From Bacteroidales bacterium (GTDB lineage Bacteria; Bacteroidota; Bacteroidia; Bacteroidales; UBA932): a stretch of 39,014 nt of DNA. The stretch lies in contig JAEEQF010000007.1 of assembly GCA_016285175.1 (NCBI GenBank), positions 1-39,014 of the forward strand. Direction: 5' to 3'. Position 1 is the stretch's first letter. Each line of letters begins with the position of its first letter. The position numbers and the translations under genes were made by a program. Shown piece after piece: positions 24,115 through 32,245 of the stretch. Under the pieces are notes generated by a model. The model had not been told where the DNA came from and did not search any database. It saw nothing but the letters and a program-made list of their open reading frames with translations.

Positions 24115-25014
24115 TTACAGGATATTCATGGACTGTTCCCGGATTTTCTCCAGTTCGTCCTTCATCCTTACCACCAGTTGCTGGATGCCGGCGTGGTTGG
24201 CTTTGGAACCGGTGGTGTTGATCTCCCGGCCCATCTCCTGGATGATGAAGCCCAGCTTTTTCCCCGGATAAGGTTCCGTATCAATCACTTCCATGAAGTA
24301 TTTGCAGTGCTGGCGCAGGCGCACCTTCTCTTCATTGATGTCGTATTTCTCCAGATAGAAGATCATTTCCTGCTCAAGACGCTCCGGGTTGGGTTTGGCA
24401 GCGAGTTCCGCCAGGGCTTTGTCAAACTTCTCCCGGACGGAGACGATGCGCTCTCCTTCAAGGGCTTCCACCTGTTCGTACAGCTTCAGGATGCTGTTCA
24501 CCCGGGAAGTGACGTCGGCATACAGGGCCTTGCCTTCATCGGCACGGTAAGCGCAGAGCTGCTCCAGGGCGCTGTCCAGGGCGGCCGAAACGGCAGGCCA
24601 GTCTTCCGGCCCTATCACATCGGCCTTCCGGGCGTCCACCACATCCGGGAGACGGAGGATGGCGTTGGCCAGGATGCTGCCCACGCCGGGATCCTTGAGA
24701 AAGGTCTTGGTCATGACCGTCTCTTCGTCCAGGGCCTTTACGGCGCTTTTCCAGTAGCTGTGGAAGACCTCCTGGTTCACGCAGTGGGCCGAGTCCGAGG
24801 CACCTGCCTCGAAGGTGAGATACAGGTCTATGGTTCCGCGCACCAGCTTCTCCGCCAGCCGCTTGCGCACTTCCAGGTCTTTGTCTTTGGGAAGTAGGGA
24901 ACTCTTGAGGTTGATATCGGCACTCTTGCCGTTGAGGGAGCGGATCTCCAGGGTGATCTTTCCTCCAGCGATTTGGGCTTCGGCTTTGCCGTAGCCGGTC
25001 ATGGACTGAATCAT
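24115..25014 (-). CDS. yicC: YicC family endoribonuclease
   Basis: The 299-residue protein starts with the family hallmark MIQSMTGYGKAEA and has EIRSLNGKSADINLK close behind. The C-terminal DUF1732 part includes EMIFYLEKYDINEEKVRLRQHCKYF and the end KLGFIIQEMGREINTTGSKAN, followed by a short helix. YicC of E. coli is reported to be an RNase acting on small RNAs; the C-terminal region carries the conserved acidic residues. Full length and intact. It is monocistronic, with its own promoter at 25035-25042 and a terminator at 24054-24086. It is divergent from the TonB plug gene. Confidence 0.93.
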   Translation of the reverse strand: MIQSMTGYGKAEAQIAGGKITLEIRSLNGKSADINLKSSLLPKDKDLEVRKRLAEKLVRGTIDLYLTFEAGASDSAHCVNQEVFHSYWKSAVKALDEETVMTKTFLKDPGVGSILANAILRLPDVVDARKADVIGPEDWPAVSAALDSALEQLCAYRADEGKALYADVTSRVNSILKLYEQVEALEGERIVSVREKFDKALAELAAKPNPERLEQEMIFYLEKYDINEEKVRLRQHCKYFMEVIDTEPYPGKKLGFIIQEMGREINTTGSKANHAGIQQLVVRMKDELEKIREQSMNIL

Positions 25015-25030
25015 TATATTGGTTTTTTGC

Positions 25031-25062
25031 TTTGCAAAGATAGTGAATTATTCCTAAATTTG
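25031..25062 (+). promoter_or_regulatory. Consensus promoter for the plug/aspartokinase-like operon
   Basis: TTTG (25031-25034), a 20-base spacer and TAAATTTG (25055-25062) form a full Bacteroidota consensus promoter. A Met codon at 25067 lies only four bases after the box, and the signal-peptide Met at 25094 lies 31 bases after it. Confidence 0.7.
25035..25042 (-). promoter_or_regulatory. Promoter -7 box for yicC
   Basis: Read leftward this is TATCTTTG, an exact TAnnTTTG match, 20 bases before the yicC ATG. It abuts the -33 element of the divergent promoter at 25031-25062. Confidence 0.6.
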
Positions 25063-25093
25063 TAAGATGGAACTAAACACCACAGTCTGCCAT

Positions 25094-25522
25094 ATGAAAA
25101 AGACCCTTGTTTTGCTGGCCGTCACGGCCCTGTTATGCTCCTGCGGCGCTTCCCGTCCGGCCGAGGTACTGGACTCGGAGCGGGCAGTGGAAGTAGGTTA
25201 CGGTAAGGAAGTTAAGCGCAACCTTTCCCAGCCGGTGTCCGTGGTGGACGCCCCGGAAAACAATACGTACCGGAACATCTATGAGATGATCCAGGGCAAG
25301 TGCCCCGGTGTACAGGTAATGGGTGACAGGATCATTATCCGGGGAGTTTCCACCCTCAATTCCTCCACGGACCCCCTCTTCCTGGTGGATGGACAGCCTG
25401 TTACAAGTATCGCCCACATCAATCCCAATGACGTGAAAAGCATCAGCGTGCTCAAGGATTCCGCCGCTGCCATTTATGGTAACCGGGGTGCCAACGGTGT
25501 CATAGCTATAACCCTCAAGTAA
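25094..25522 (+). CDS. Stand-alone TonB-receptor plug-domain lipoprotein
   Basis: The 142-residue protein has a lipoprotein signal ending LLCSCGAS, then a linker and a complete plug domain like that of SusC/RagA receptors: NIYEMIQGKCPGVQV, RIIIRGVSTLNSSTDPLFLVDGQPV, INPNDVKSISVLKDSAAAIYGNRGANGVIAIT. The frame stops exactly where a TonB-dependent receptor would continue into its 22-strand barrel, and no barrel sequence follows. It could gate or interact with another receptor or the TonB machinery, but this is inference. The start is set at the Met-Lys-Lys of the signal peptide; 25067 would add nine residues. It lies eight bases upstream of the aspartokinase-like gene. Confidence 0.78.
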   Translation: MKKTLVLLAVTALLCSCGASRPAEVLDSERAVEVGYGKEVKRNLSQPVSVVDAPENNTYRNIYEMIQGKCPGVQVMGDRIIIRGVSTLNSSTDPLFLVDGQPVTSIAHINPNDVKSISVLKDSAAAIYGNRGANGVIAITLK

Positions 25523-25530
25523 CTAATATA

Positions 25531-26790
25531 ATGATTGTCAAGTCTTTCCTGCTCAAGCAGGACACCATTAAATCCATTTCCGCCCTTTGCGGGAAGGATA
25601 CGGTGGCCGTTATCCGGCCGGAGAAGAAAATCGAGAACATTTTGCGGGAAGCCGTCCGCAAGACCATCCGGGAAAAGAAATCGGCCCGGGAGGAAATGGA
25701 ACAGGTGAAGTCGTATTTCGCCGCCCTTTCCTCTTCCGCAGCGTATCAGGAGAAGGCCTCCCAGATTATCAGCTCCATCGAGGGTTATCTGCGGGAGGGC
25801 ATGTACGTGATCACTTCGGAGATTTCCATCCAGGACTATGTGCTGGCCCGCTGCGCCCGCCTTTGCGCGGAAGCCGTGAACGACAGGGTCAGGGGCGTCC
25901 TTATAGACGGTACGGAGCTCATGCTCTGTCATGCCGATGCCAAGGGCGTACAGCATTTCGACTGGGTGGGCTCCCGCCAGCAGATCAAGGACCGCGTCCC
26001 GGAGGAAGGCCCCGTCGTAATCCCCGGCGGCTATGGACGGCTGGATTCCGGCTATGTGGTGCGCGTGGGCAAGGACGGCGCACACATGATGGCCTCCCTC
26101 ATCGGCGCCACGCTCAAGGCGGAGAGCATCGTATTTTTCATTGAAGGACGCGGCATAGACGGTATCCCGGCCATGACGTACGATGAGGCGGCGCACTTCT
26201 GCTCATCGGCCCATGCACCCTTCGCCTCCAGCGCCATCTGGCCCGCCAAGAACGGGGAAATTCCCATCCTGGTAAAGGATATCCAGGACAACAGCTTCGA
26301 AGGCACCATCATTTCCACAGGATCTGCCCATAAGACGGATGTCATCTGGGACAAGGACCTCACCCTGGTTACCGTGTACGGTACGGGCCTGCTGGGCCGG
26401 GTGGGCATGTCCTCCTCCATTTTCTCCTGCCTGGCCAAGGTGGGCGTGAACGTGCGTTTCATCGCCCAGACCTCTTCCGAATACAGTATCAGTTTCGCCG
26501 TACGCAATGCCGACAAGGAAAGTACCCAGGAAGCCCTCCGCGGCCTGTTCCAGGACAATCCGCTCCTTCCGCTGGACGACGTGGTGGTGGTGAACAAGGA
26601 AGTGGGCATCGTGACGGTATTCGGCAGCCGCATGCGCAACCTTCCCGGCACTTCCGGCAAGGTGTTCGGCCTGCTGGGTGCCTCCGGTATCAACATCATC
26701 GCATCGGCCCAGGGCGGAGAAGAGTTAAGTATCTCCCTGGTGCTGGAAGAGCAGGATGTGGATAAGGCGGTGAAGCTGCTAAAGGCTTAG
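25531..26790 (+). CDS. Aspartokinase-like protein with degenerate kinase site and two ACT domains
   Basis: The 419-residue protein follows the aspartate kinase layout: an amino-acid-kinase-like N-terminal part, then the recognisable MTYDEAAHFCSSAHAPFASSAIWPAKNGEIPILVKD region, which corresponds to the Asp-kinase segment before the regulatory part, and two ACT domains (LVTVYGTGLLGRVGMSSSIFSCLAKVGVNVRFI and IVTVFGSRMRNLPGTSGKVFGLLGASGINIIA). The N-terminal KFGGTS signature is absent (the protein starts MIVKSFLLKQ). The later GRGGSD loop reads VGKDGAHMM. Catalysis is therefore doubtful; an amino-acid-sensing role through ACT is more likely. Cotranscribed with the plug lipoprotein gene. Its stop overlaps the convergent porin gene by four bases. 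Confidence 0.72.
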   Translation: MIVKSFLLKQDTIKSISALCGKDTVAVIRPEKKIENILREAVRKTIREKKSAREEMEQVKSYFAALSSSAAYQEKASQIISSIEGYLREGMYVITSEISIQDYVLARCARLCAEAVNDRVRGVLIDGTELMLCHADAKGVQHFDWVGSRQQIKDRVPEEGPVVIPGGYGRLDSGYVVRVGKDGAHMMASLIGATLKAESIVFFIEGRGIDGIPAMTYDEAAHFCSSAHAPFASSAIWPAKNGEIPILVKDIQDNSFEGTIISTGSAHKTDVIWDKDLTLVTVYGTGLLGRVGMSSSIFSCLAKVGVNVRFIAQTSSEYSISFAVRNADKESTQEALRGLFQDNPLLPLDDVVVVNKEVGIVTVFGSRMRNLPGTSGKVFGLLGASGINIIASAQGGEELSISLVLEEQDVDKAVKLLKA

Positions 26791-27773
26791 CGTTTGTAAA
26801 TCTTGAAGCGCCAGGTGATGCCGATGTCGATGTTGTTTACGGCATCGTGGTTATCCCGGAAATAGGCCACGTGGATGCGCAGGTTGTCGTTTCCCAGGGG
26901 GAAGTATTCCACACCGGCGCCACCGTAGAAATAGTCGTTCCCGGCCGGGAGCGTAAGGTCATAGGAGATGCCGTCAATGTCTACGTTGGCGGCATCGTTC
27001 CGTTCATAGCCCACCTTGGTGCAGAGGTTCCACTTGCCCAGGGTGAGGATGGCTTTCACAATGACGGACCAGTCCGACAGCCAGTTCTTCTGCTGGAAGG
27101 ACGCCCGGTCTATGAGGTCCAGGTCCACCACCAGCGCGCCCAGCTCGAATTTGTTGCCCAGTACCAGATAGTTCATCTTGCGGGCGTACATGTCTTCCAC
27201 CAGGTTGTAGCTCCAGACGGTCTTCCAGCGCGGCAGGATGTGCCCGTTCCAGTACAGATTGTAGGAATACGCGTTCTGCGTGACGGGTGAGATGGGGGAG
27301 GGAATGAACTGGAGGGAAATGGACTGGCCCGGCGCCGGAGAGTAGGCGGCGCTGATACCGAAAGCGTAATACTGGTAGAGGTTGTTGGTGAAGGCGCCGT
27401 AATAGTAGACGTCGATGGGGGCCGAATCTATTTCGTAGCCGCCAAGCAGGATGGGCTGCTTGCCAAAGGTGAAGGACCACTTGGGCGCGGCCTGCCATTT
27501 GAGCCATAGGAAGTCCGTGGCATTGAAGGGATTGGTGTCCTCGATCTTCTTGTTCAGGCGCTGCCGGATGCGGAAGGAAAGCTTGTCCGTAAGCTGGCCC
27601 ATGATATGGAGATTGAGGTATTCCCCCTGGAAGTGCGAGCTGTACACGCCTTCGCGCGTTTCCTGGTGGAAACTGGCGCGGGTGTCCACGGAGACTTCGT
27701 CTACATGCATCTGCTGGGCCAGCGCCGCCACCGAGAGCAGCAGGCCGGCAGTAAGGATGGCAAGTCTTTTCAT
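26787..27773 (-). CDS. OprP/OprO-like outer-membrane porin
   Basis: The 328-residue protein has a signal peptide (MKRLAILTAGLLLSVAALAQ), then repeated amphipathic strands rich in Tyr and Trp (FRIRQRLNKKIEDTNPFNATDFLWLKW, WSFTFGKQPILLGGYEID), ending in a strand with aromatic residue near the C-terminus (IDIGITWRFKIYKR). This is the pattern of the phosphate-selective porin O/P family, common in Bacteroidota under polyphosphate or sugar names. The substrate is unknown. It starts 14 bases after the serine palmitoyltransferase gene, so it is probably in that operon. Confidence 0.72.
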   Translation of the reverse strand: MKRLAILTAGLLLSVAALAQQMHVDEVSVDTRASFHQETREGVYSSHFQGEYLNLHIMGQLTDKLSFRIRQRLNKKIEDTNPFNATDFLWLKWQAAPKWSFTFGKQPILLGGYEIDSAPIDVYYYGAFTNNLYQYYAFGISAAYSPAPGQSISLQFIPSPISPVTQNAYSYNLYWNGHILPRWKTVWSYNLVEDMYARKMNYLVLGNKFELGALVVDLDLIDRASFQQKNWLSDWSVIVKAILTLGKWNLCTKVGYERNDAANVDIDGISYDLTLPAGNDYFYGGAGVEYFPLGNDNLRIHVAYFRDNHDAVNNIDIGITWRFKIYKR

Positions 27774-27787
27774 AGCTGAGGCGGCGC

Positions 27788-28978
27788 CTACTTGATAATC
27801 TTTTCTTCCTTGAATACTTTGGTGAGGGCTTCCACGGCGCGGTCCACCTGCTCACGCGTGTGGGTGGCCATGAGGGAGAAGCGGATGAGGGTATCCTGCG
27901 GGGCGCATGCCGGCGGAATGACGGAGTTGATGAACACGCCTTCGTCAAAGGCCCGTTTTGTCACGATGAAGGTCTTTTCCAGGTCACGCACGTACAGCGG
28001 GATGATGGGGCTTTCCGTCTCGCCGATCTCAAAACCTGCCTCCTTGAAGCGGCGCAGGGCATAATTGGTAACGTCCCAAAGCTTGGTGATGCGCTCCGGC
28101 TCCTGCTGGATAATGTGCAGGGCTTCCAGGGCCGATGCCGTTGCGGCGGGCGTATCCGAAGCCTGGAAGATATAGGTGCGGGCGGTGTGGCGAAGCCAGT
28201 TGATGATAATCTTATCGGCCGCGATGAAACCGCCGATGGCGGCCAGGCTCTTGGAGAAGGTGCCCATGATAAGGTCCACCTCATTGGTGAGGCCGAAGTG
28301 GTTGCACACGCCGCGGCCCTGCTTGCCGAAGACACCCAGGCCATGGGCCTCGTCCACCATGATGTAGACGTTCTTGTACTTGTGCTTGAGTTCCACGATC
28401 TCCGGCAGTTTGGCCAGGTCTCCCTCCATGGAGAACACGCCGTCCACCACGATGAGTTTCACGCTGTTGGGGAGGCAGCGGCGGAGGCAACGCTCCAGGT
28501 CCTTCATGTCGTTGTGCTTGTAGTGGAGGCCCTTGGCGAAGCTGAGCCGGCGGCCGTCCACGATGGAAGCGTGGTCACGGTCGTCGCAGATAATGAAGTC
28601 GTCCTTGGTGAGGAGCTGGGGGATGACGCCGCTGTTCACCGTAAAGCCGGTGGAGAATACCAGGGCCTCGTCTTTTCCCACGAATTCGGCCAGTTCCTTC
28701 TCCAGCTGGACGTGGATGTCCAGCGTGCCGTTAAGGAAACGGGAACCGGCACAGCCGGAGCCGTATTTCTTGAGGGCTTCCACCCCCGCGTTTATCACTC
28801 GCTCATCTCCCGTGAGACCGGTATAAGCGTTGGAACCGAACATCATGATCTGGTGACCGTCCATGGTTACCTCGGTTCCCTGTTTGCTGGTAATTTGGCG
28901 GAAATAAGGGTAAATACCCTTTTCTATCATCTTCTGGGGCAAATCGTACTTTGCCAGCCTTGCATGTAAAAGTCCCAT
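27788..28978 (-). CDS. spt: Serine palmitoyltransferase (sphingolipid synthesis)
   Basis: The 396-residue protein belongs to the alpha-oxoamine synthase family of PLP enzymes. The Schiff-base Lys243 is in GTFSKSLAAIGGF, DEAHGLGVFG is at about 209-218, and the stacking His136 is in DHASI. It strongly resembles Bacteroides serine palmitoyltransferases, including the opening MGLLHARLAKYDLPQKM, the GCAGSRFLNGTLD block and the LIRFSLMATHTREQVD end. It condenses serine with an acyl-CoA to form the sphingolipid base. 2-Amino-3-ketobutyrate ligase is the main alternative. The start was moved from 29011 to 28978 because the upstream Met lies beyond the promoter box at 29000-29007. Confidence 0.87.
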   Translation of the reverse strand: MGLLHARLAKYDLPQKMIEKGIYPYFRQITSKQGTEVTMDGHQIMMFGSNAYTGLTGDERVINAGVEALKKYGSGCAGSRFLNGTLDIHVQLEKELAEFVGKDEALVFSTGFTVNSGVIPQLLTKDDFIICDDRDHASIVDGRRLSFAKGLHYKHNDMKDLERCLRRCLPNSVKLIVVDGVFSMEGDLAKLPEIVELKHKYKNVYIMVDEAHGLGVFGKQGRGVCNHFGLTNEVDLIMGTFSKSLAAIGGFIAADKIIINWLRHTARTYIFQASDTPAATASALEALHIIQQEPERITKLWDVTNYALRRFKEAGFEIGETESPIIPLYVRDLEKTFIVTKRAFDEGVFINSVIPPACAPQDTLIRFSLMATHTREQVDRAVEALTKVFKEEKIIK

Positions 28979-28999
28979 CTTTAAAGGTTTTAGCGGATG

Positions 29000-29027
29000 C
29001 AAAATTAACAAAAAAATCGTACATTTG
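29000..29027. promoter_or_regulatory. Divergent promoter pair for spt and glnS
   Basis: Leftward TAATTTTG (29000-29007) serves spt and rightward TACATTTG (29020-29027) serves glnS. Both are exact TAnnTTTG matches, 12 bases apart. Leaders are about 15 to 25 bases. The leftward box shows that spt starts at 28978, not at the Met at 29011. Confidence 0.65.
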
Positions 29028-29049
29028 TAAACTATTACAAAAAATAGAT

Positions 29050-30684
29050 ATGGAAGAGCGTAAACTTAACTTTTTGGAAGAAATCATTGAACGGGACCTG
29101 GCAGAGGGGAAAGTGGACTCCATCATGACCCGTTTCCCCCCGGAACCCAACGGCTATCTGCACCTGGGACATGCCAAGAGCATCTGCCTCAATTTCGGCC
29201 TCGCACAGAAATATGGCGGCAAAACCAACCTCCGCTACGACGATACCAATCCCACCAAGGAAGACACGGAATACGTGGATTCCATCAAGGAAGACATCCG
29301 GTGGCTGGGCTTCCAGTGGGACAAGGAACTGTATGCCAGCGATTATTTCGACCAGCTCTATGAGTGGGCCGAGGACCTCATCAAACGCGGCCTGGCCTAT
29401 GTGGACGACCAGACCCAGGACCAGATCCGGGAGAACCGCGGCACCGTGGAGAAGCCCGGAACCCCCAGCCCCTGGCGGGACCGCAGCCCGGAAGAGAACC
29501 TCCGGCTGTTCCGGGAAATGAAGGAAGGAAAGTATGCGGAAGGGGAGAAGGTCCTCCGCGCCAAGATAGACATGGCCCATCCCAACATGATGTTCCGGGA
29601 TCCGCTCCTGTACCGCATCAAGTTCGCCCACCATCACCGTACCGGGGACAAGTGGTGCATCTATCCCATGTACGACTATACCCACGGCCAATGTGATTCC
29701 ATAGAGCACATCACCCACTCCATCTGCACGCTGGAGTTCGATGTGCATCGGCCTTTGTACGACTGGTTCATCCAAACCCTGGGCATCTATCCTTCCCATC
29801 AGTACGAATTCGCCCGCCTCAACCTCACCTACACCCTCATGTCCAAGCGCAAGCTGCTGGAACTGGTGCAAAAAGGCCTCGTAAGTGGCTGGGACGACCC
29901 TCGTATGCCCACCCTCTGCGGTGTGCGCCGCCGCGGCTATACCGCCAATGCCCTCCGCATGTTCTGCGACAAGATAGGCGTCTCCAAGCGGGACCAGCTC
30001 ATGGACATCCAGCTGCTGGAATGGTGTGTGCGTCAAGACCTTAACGAGCGTTCCAACCGCTACATGGTGGTGCAGGATCCCGTTAAACTCACCATCACCA
30101 ACTGGGAACCCGGCAAGGTGGAATGGTTCGACTGCCCGCTCAATCCGGCCAGTCCGGAAGGCGCCAAGCGCAAGGTCCCCTTCACCGGAAATCTGCTCAT
30201 AGACCGGGCCGATTTCATGGAGGACGCCCCCAAGAAGTTCTTCCGCTTGAAGCCGGACGGAGAGGTGCGCCTCAAGTACACGTACATCGTCAAGTGCAAC
30301 GAGGTCATCAAGGACGAAAACGGGGAAGTGGTGGAACTCAAGTGCACCTACGACCCTTCCACCGAATACCGTCCCGTGAAGGGCACCATCCACTGGGTAA
30401 GCGCCGCACACGCCAGGGAACTGGAGCTCCGCAACTACGACCGCCTCTTCACCCTGGCCGATATGTCCCAGGTGCCGGAAGACAAGGATTACAAGGATTT
30501 CCTGAATCCGGAGAGCCTGGTCGTGGGCAAGGGCTATGCGGAACCGGCCCTGCTGGAGGACGCCTCCGGCATCGCCGTCCAGTTCGAGCGTACCGGCTAT
30601 TATGTGAAGGACAAGGACTCCACGCCGGAGCTTCCCGTCTTCAACAAGACCACTTCCCTGAAGGACTCCTACAAACCGGAATAG
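29050..30684 (+). CDS. glnS: Glutaminyl-tRNA synthetase
   Basis: The 544-residue class I synthetase has the HIGH motif as PPEPNGYLHLGHAKS at 30-44, the MSK motif in TLMSKRKL at about 264-266, and the GlnRS/GluRS blocks FAHHHRTGDKWCIYPMYDYTHGQCDSIEHITHS and MPTLCGVRRRGYTANALR. The C-terminal anticodon-binding barrel is complete. Length matches E. coli GlnS (about 554). The start at 29050 follows the promoter at 29020-29027; a frame open upstream to 28951 is antisense to the spt leader. It ends 19 bases before the flippase gene. Confidence 0.95.
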   Translation: MEERKLNFLEEIIERDLAEGKVDSIMTRFPPEPNGYLHLGHAKSICLNFGLAQKYGGKTNLRYDDTNPTKEDTEYVDSIKEDIRWLGFQWDKELYASDYFDQLYEWAEDLIKRGLAYVDDQTQDQIRENRGTVEKPGTPSPWRDRSPEENLRLFREMKEGKYAEGEKVLRAKIDMAHPNMMFRDPLLYRIKFAHHHRTGDKWCIYPMYDYTHGQCDSIEHITHSICTLEFDVHRPLYDWFIQTLGIYPSHQYEFARLNLTYTLMSKRKLLELVQKGLVSGWDDPRMPTLCGVRRRGYTANALRMFCDKIGVSKRDQLMDIQLLEWCVRQDLNERSNRYMVVQDPVKLTITNWEPGKVEWFDCPLNPASPEGAKRKVPFTGNLLIDRADFMEDAPKKFFRLKPDGEVRLKYTYIVKCNEVIKDENGEVVELKCTYDPSTEYRPVKGTIHWVSAAHARELELRNYDRLFTLADMSQVPEDKDYKDFLNPESLVVGKGYAEPALLEDASGIAVQFERTGYYVKDKDSTPELPVFNKTTSLKDSYKPE

Positions 30685-30712
30685 ATTCTTCACTGCGTTC
30701 AGAATGACAGAC
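30684..30712. repeat. Short dispersed repeat overlapping the flippase start codon
   Basis: The stretch GATTCTTCACTGCGTTCAGA and following bases resembles a short repeat I know from many bacterial genomes, where its frames give the peptides HSERSEES and VILNAVKNL. Here it begins at the last base of the glnS stop codon and supplies the ATG at 30704 of the next gene. Only one copy lies in this window. Confidence 0.5.
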
Positions 30713-32245
30713 GGGAACATATCGGACAATTCCAGAAGGATCGCTAAAAACACGGTCCTTCTGTATTTCCGTATGTTCCTGCTGATGGTGGTGGGGCTCA
30801 TCACCTCCCGCGTGGTGCTCCGGGCCCTGGGCCAGGAGGACTTCGGCATCTACGGAGCTGTCGCCGGCGTGGTTACGCTGTTTACGGTATTCACGGGCTC
30901 CATGTCGGCCGCCATCAGCCGTTTCATCACCTATGAGCTGGGCAGGGAAGAGGAAGGGACGGATCTGAGGAAGGTCTTTTCCACCGCCGTCTCCATCCAG
31001 CTGGTGCTGTCGGCCATCATCGCCCTGCTGGCCGAACCCATCGGCCTGTGGTGGCTCCAGAACAAGATGGTGCTGCCTCCGGAGCGGCTGGAAGCGGCCC
31101 GATGGGTGCTGCATTTTTCGCTCATCTCCCTGGTGATCCAGTTGGTGAGCGTCCCGTACAATGCCGATATCATCGCCCGCGAACGGATGGATGCCTTTGC
31201 GTGGATCAGCATTTTCGAAGGGCTGGGAAAACTGGCCGTAGCCTACTGCATTGCGGTTTCTCCGGTAGACAAACTGGTGCTGTACGCTGCCCTCCTGGCG
31301 CTGGTGAGCCTGCTCACCCGGCTGGCCTATGGCATATTCTGCCGCCGGACTTTTCCCGAAGCCCGTTATAACTGGAAGCTGGACCGGAAGCTCTTCGGGC
31401 GGATGTTCTCGTTCGCGGGCTGGAATTTCATCGGCTCGGGTTCGGGCATCCTGCGGGACCAGGGCGGCAACCAGCTGCTGAACCTGTTCTTCGGCCCCGT
31501 GGCCAACGCTTCCTGGCTGCTGGCCTCGCAGGTGAACGGAACGGTGCAGAAGTTCGTCACCAGCTTTACCACCGCCATCAATCCCCAGATTACCAAATCT
31601 TACGCCAGCGGGGACCGGGACTATATGATGTCGCTGGTTTTCAAGGGCTCCCGGATGAGCGTGTACCTGCTCCTCCTGGTGGTGTGCCCGGTCTTTTTCA
31701 ACGCCAGGTTCCTGGTGGACCTGTGGCTGGGGGCCGATGCCGTGCCGCCGGATGCCGTCACCTTCATCCGCCTGATCCTGCTGTACTTGATGGTGGAGTC
31801 CATCTCCTACACCATGGTCACTGCTATGCTGGCTACGGGCGACATCCGGAATTACCAGATCCTGGTGGGTGGGCTGCAGTTGCTTAACGTGCCCGTCGCG
31901 TGGCTGTGCCTGAAACTGGGCGCTCCCGCCCAGTGCATCTACTGGGTGGCCATCGGGGTGGCGTGTTGCTGCCTGGCCGCCCGGCTGCATATGCTAAAGG
32001 GGATGATCGGCCTTCCCGTGGACCGCTTCCTCCGGGAAGTGCTTCTGAATGAGGTGCGTGTGGTCCTGCTTTCTATGTTTTTTGGCTGGTTCCTGTCCCG
32101 GCTTCTGCCGCTGGACAGCTGGTGGGGCTTCCTGGTCCACGTCTTTGGCTCCCTGACGTTTACGGGGCTGACGGTATGGATGGCGGGTTTCTCCCGGGAG
32201 GAACGGACGCAGTGGAAACAAAGGATCTTAAGGCGCCATGATTAA
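30704..32245 (+). CDS. Polysaccharide flippase (Wzx/MATE-like, MVF superfamily)
   Basis: The 513-residue polytopic membrane protein has about 12-14 hydrophobic segments. It starts with NSRRIAKNTVLLYFRMFLLMVVGLITSRVVL and has ALGQEDFGIYGAVAGVVTLF soon after, the pattern of Wzx-type oligosaccharide exporters in Bacteroidota capsule loci. It should move lipid-linked repeat units across the inner membrane. It opens a six-gene operon of polysaccharide genes to 37166. Its start codon lies inside a dispersed repeat at 30684-30712. The end overlaps the next gene by eight bases (ATGATTAA). Confidence 0.88.
   Translation: MTDGNISDNSRRIAKNTVLLYFRMFLLMVVGLITSRVVLRALGQEDFGIYGAVAGVVTLFTVFTGSMSAAISRFITYELGREEEGTDLRKVFSTAVSIQLVLSAIIALLAEPIGLWWLQNKMVLPPERLEAARWVLHFSLISLVIQLVSVPYNADIIARERMDAFAWISIFEGLGKLAVAYCIAVSPVDKLVLYAALLALVSLLTRLAYGIFCRRTFPEARYNWKLDRKLFGRMFSFAGWNFIGSGSGILRDQGGNQLLNLFFGPVANASWLLASQVNGTVQKFVTSFTTAINPQITKSYASGDRDYMMSLVFKGSRMSVYLLLLVVCPVFFNARFLVDLWLGADAVPPDAVTFIRLILLYLMVESISYTMVTAMLATGDIRNYQILVGGLQLLNVPVAWLCLKLGAPAQCIYWVAIGVACCCLAARLHMLKGMIGLPVDRFLREVLLNEVRVVLLSMFFGWFLSRLLPLDSWWGFLVHVFGSLTFTGLTVWMAGFSREERTQWKQRILRRHD

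Noticed and set aside
28979-29011. Longer N-terminus for serine palmitoyltransferase
   Set aside because: The upstream Met lies beyond the promoter box at 29000-29007, and the family normally begins MGLL.
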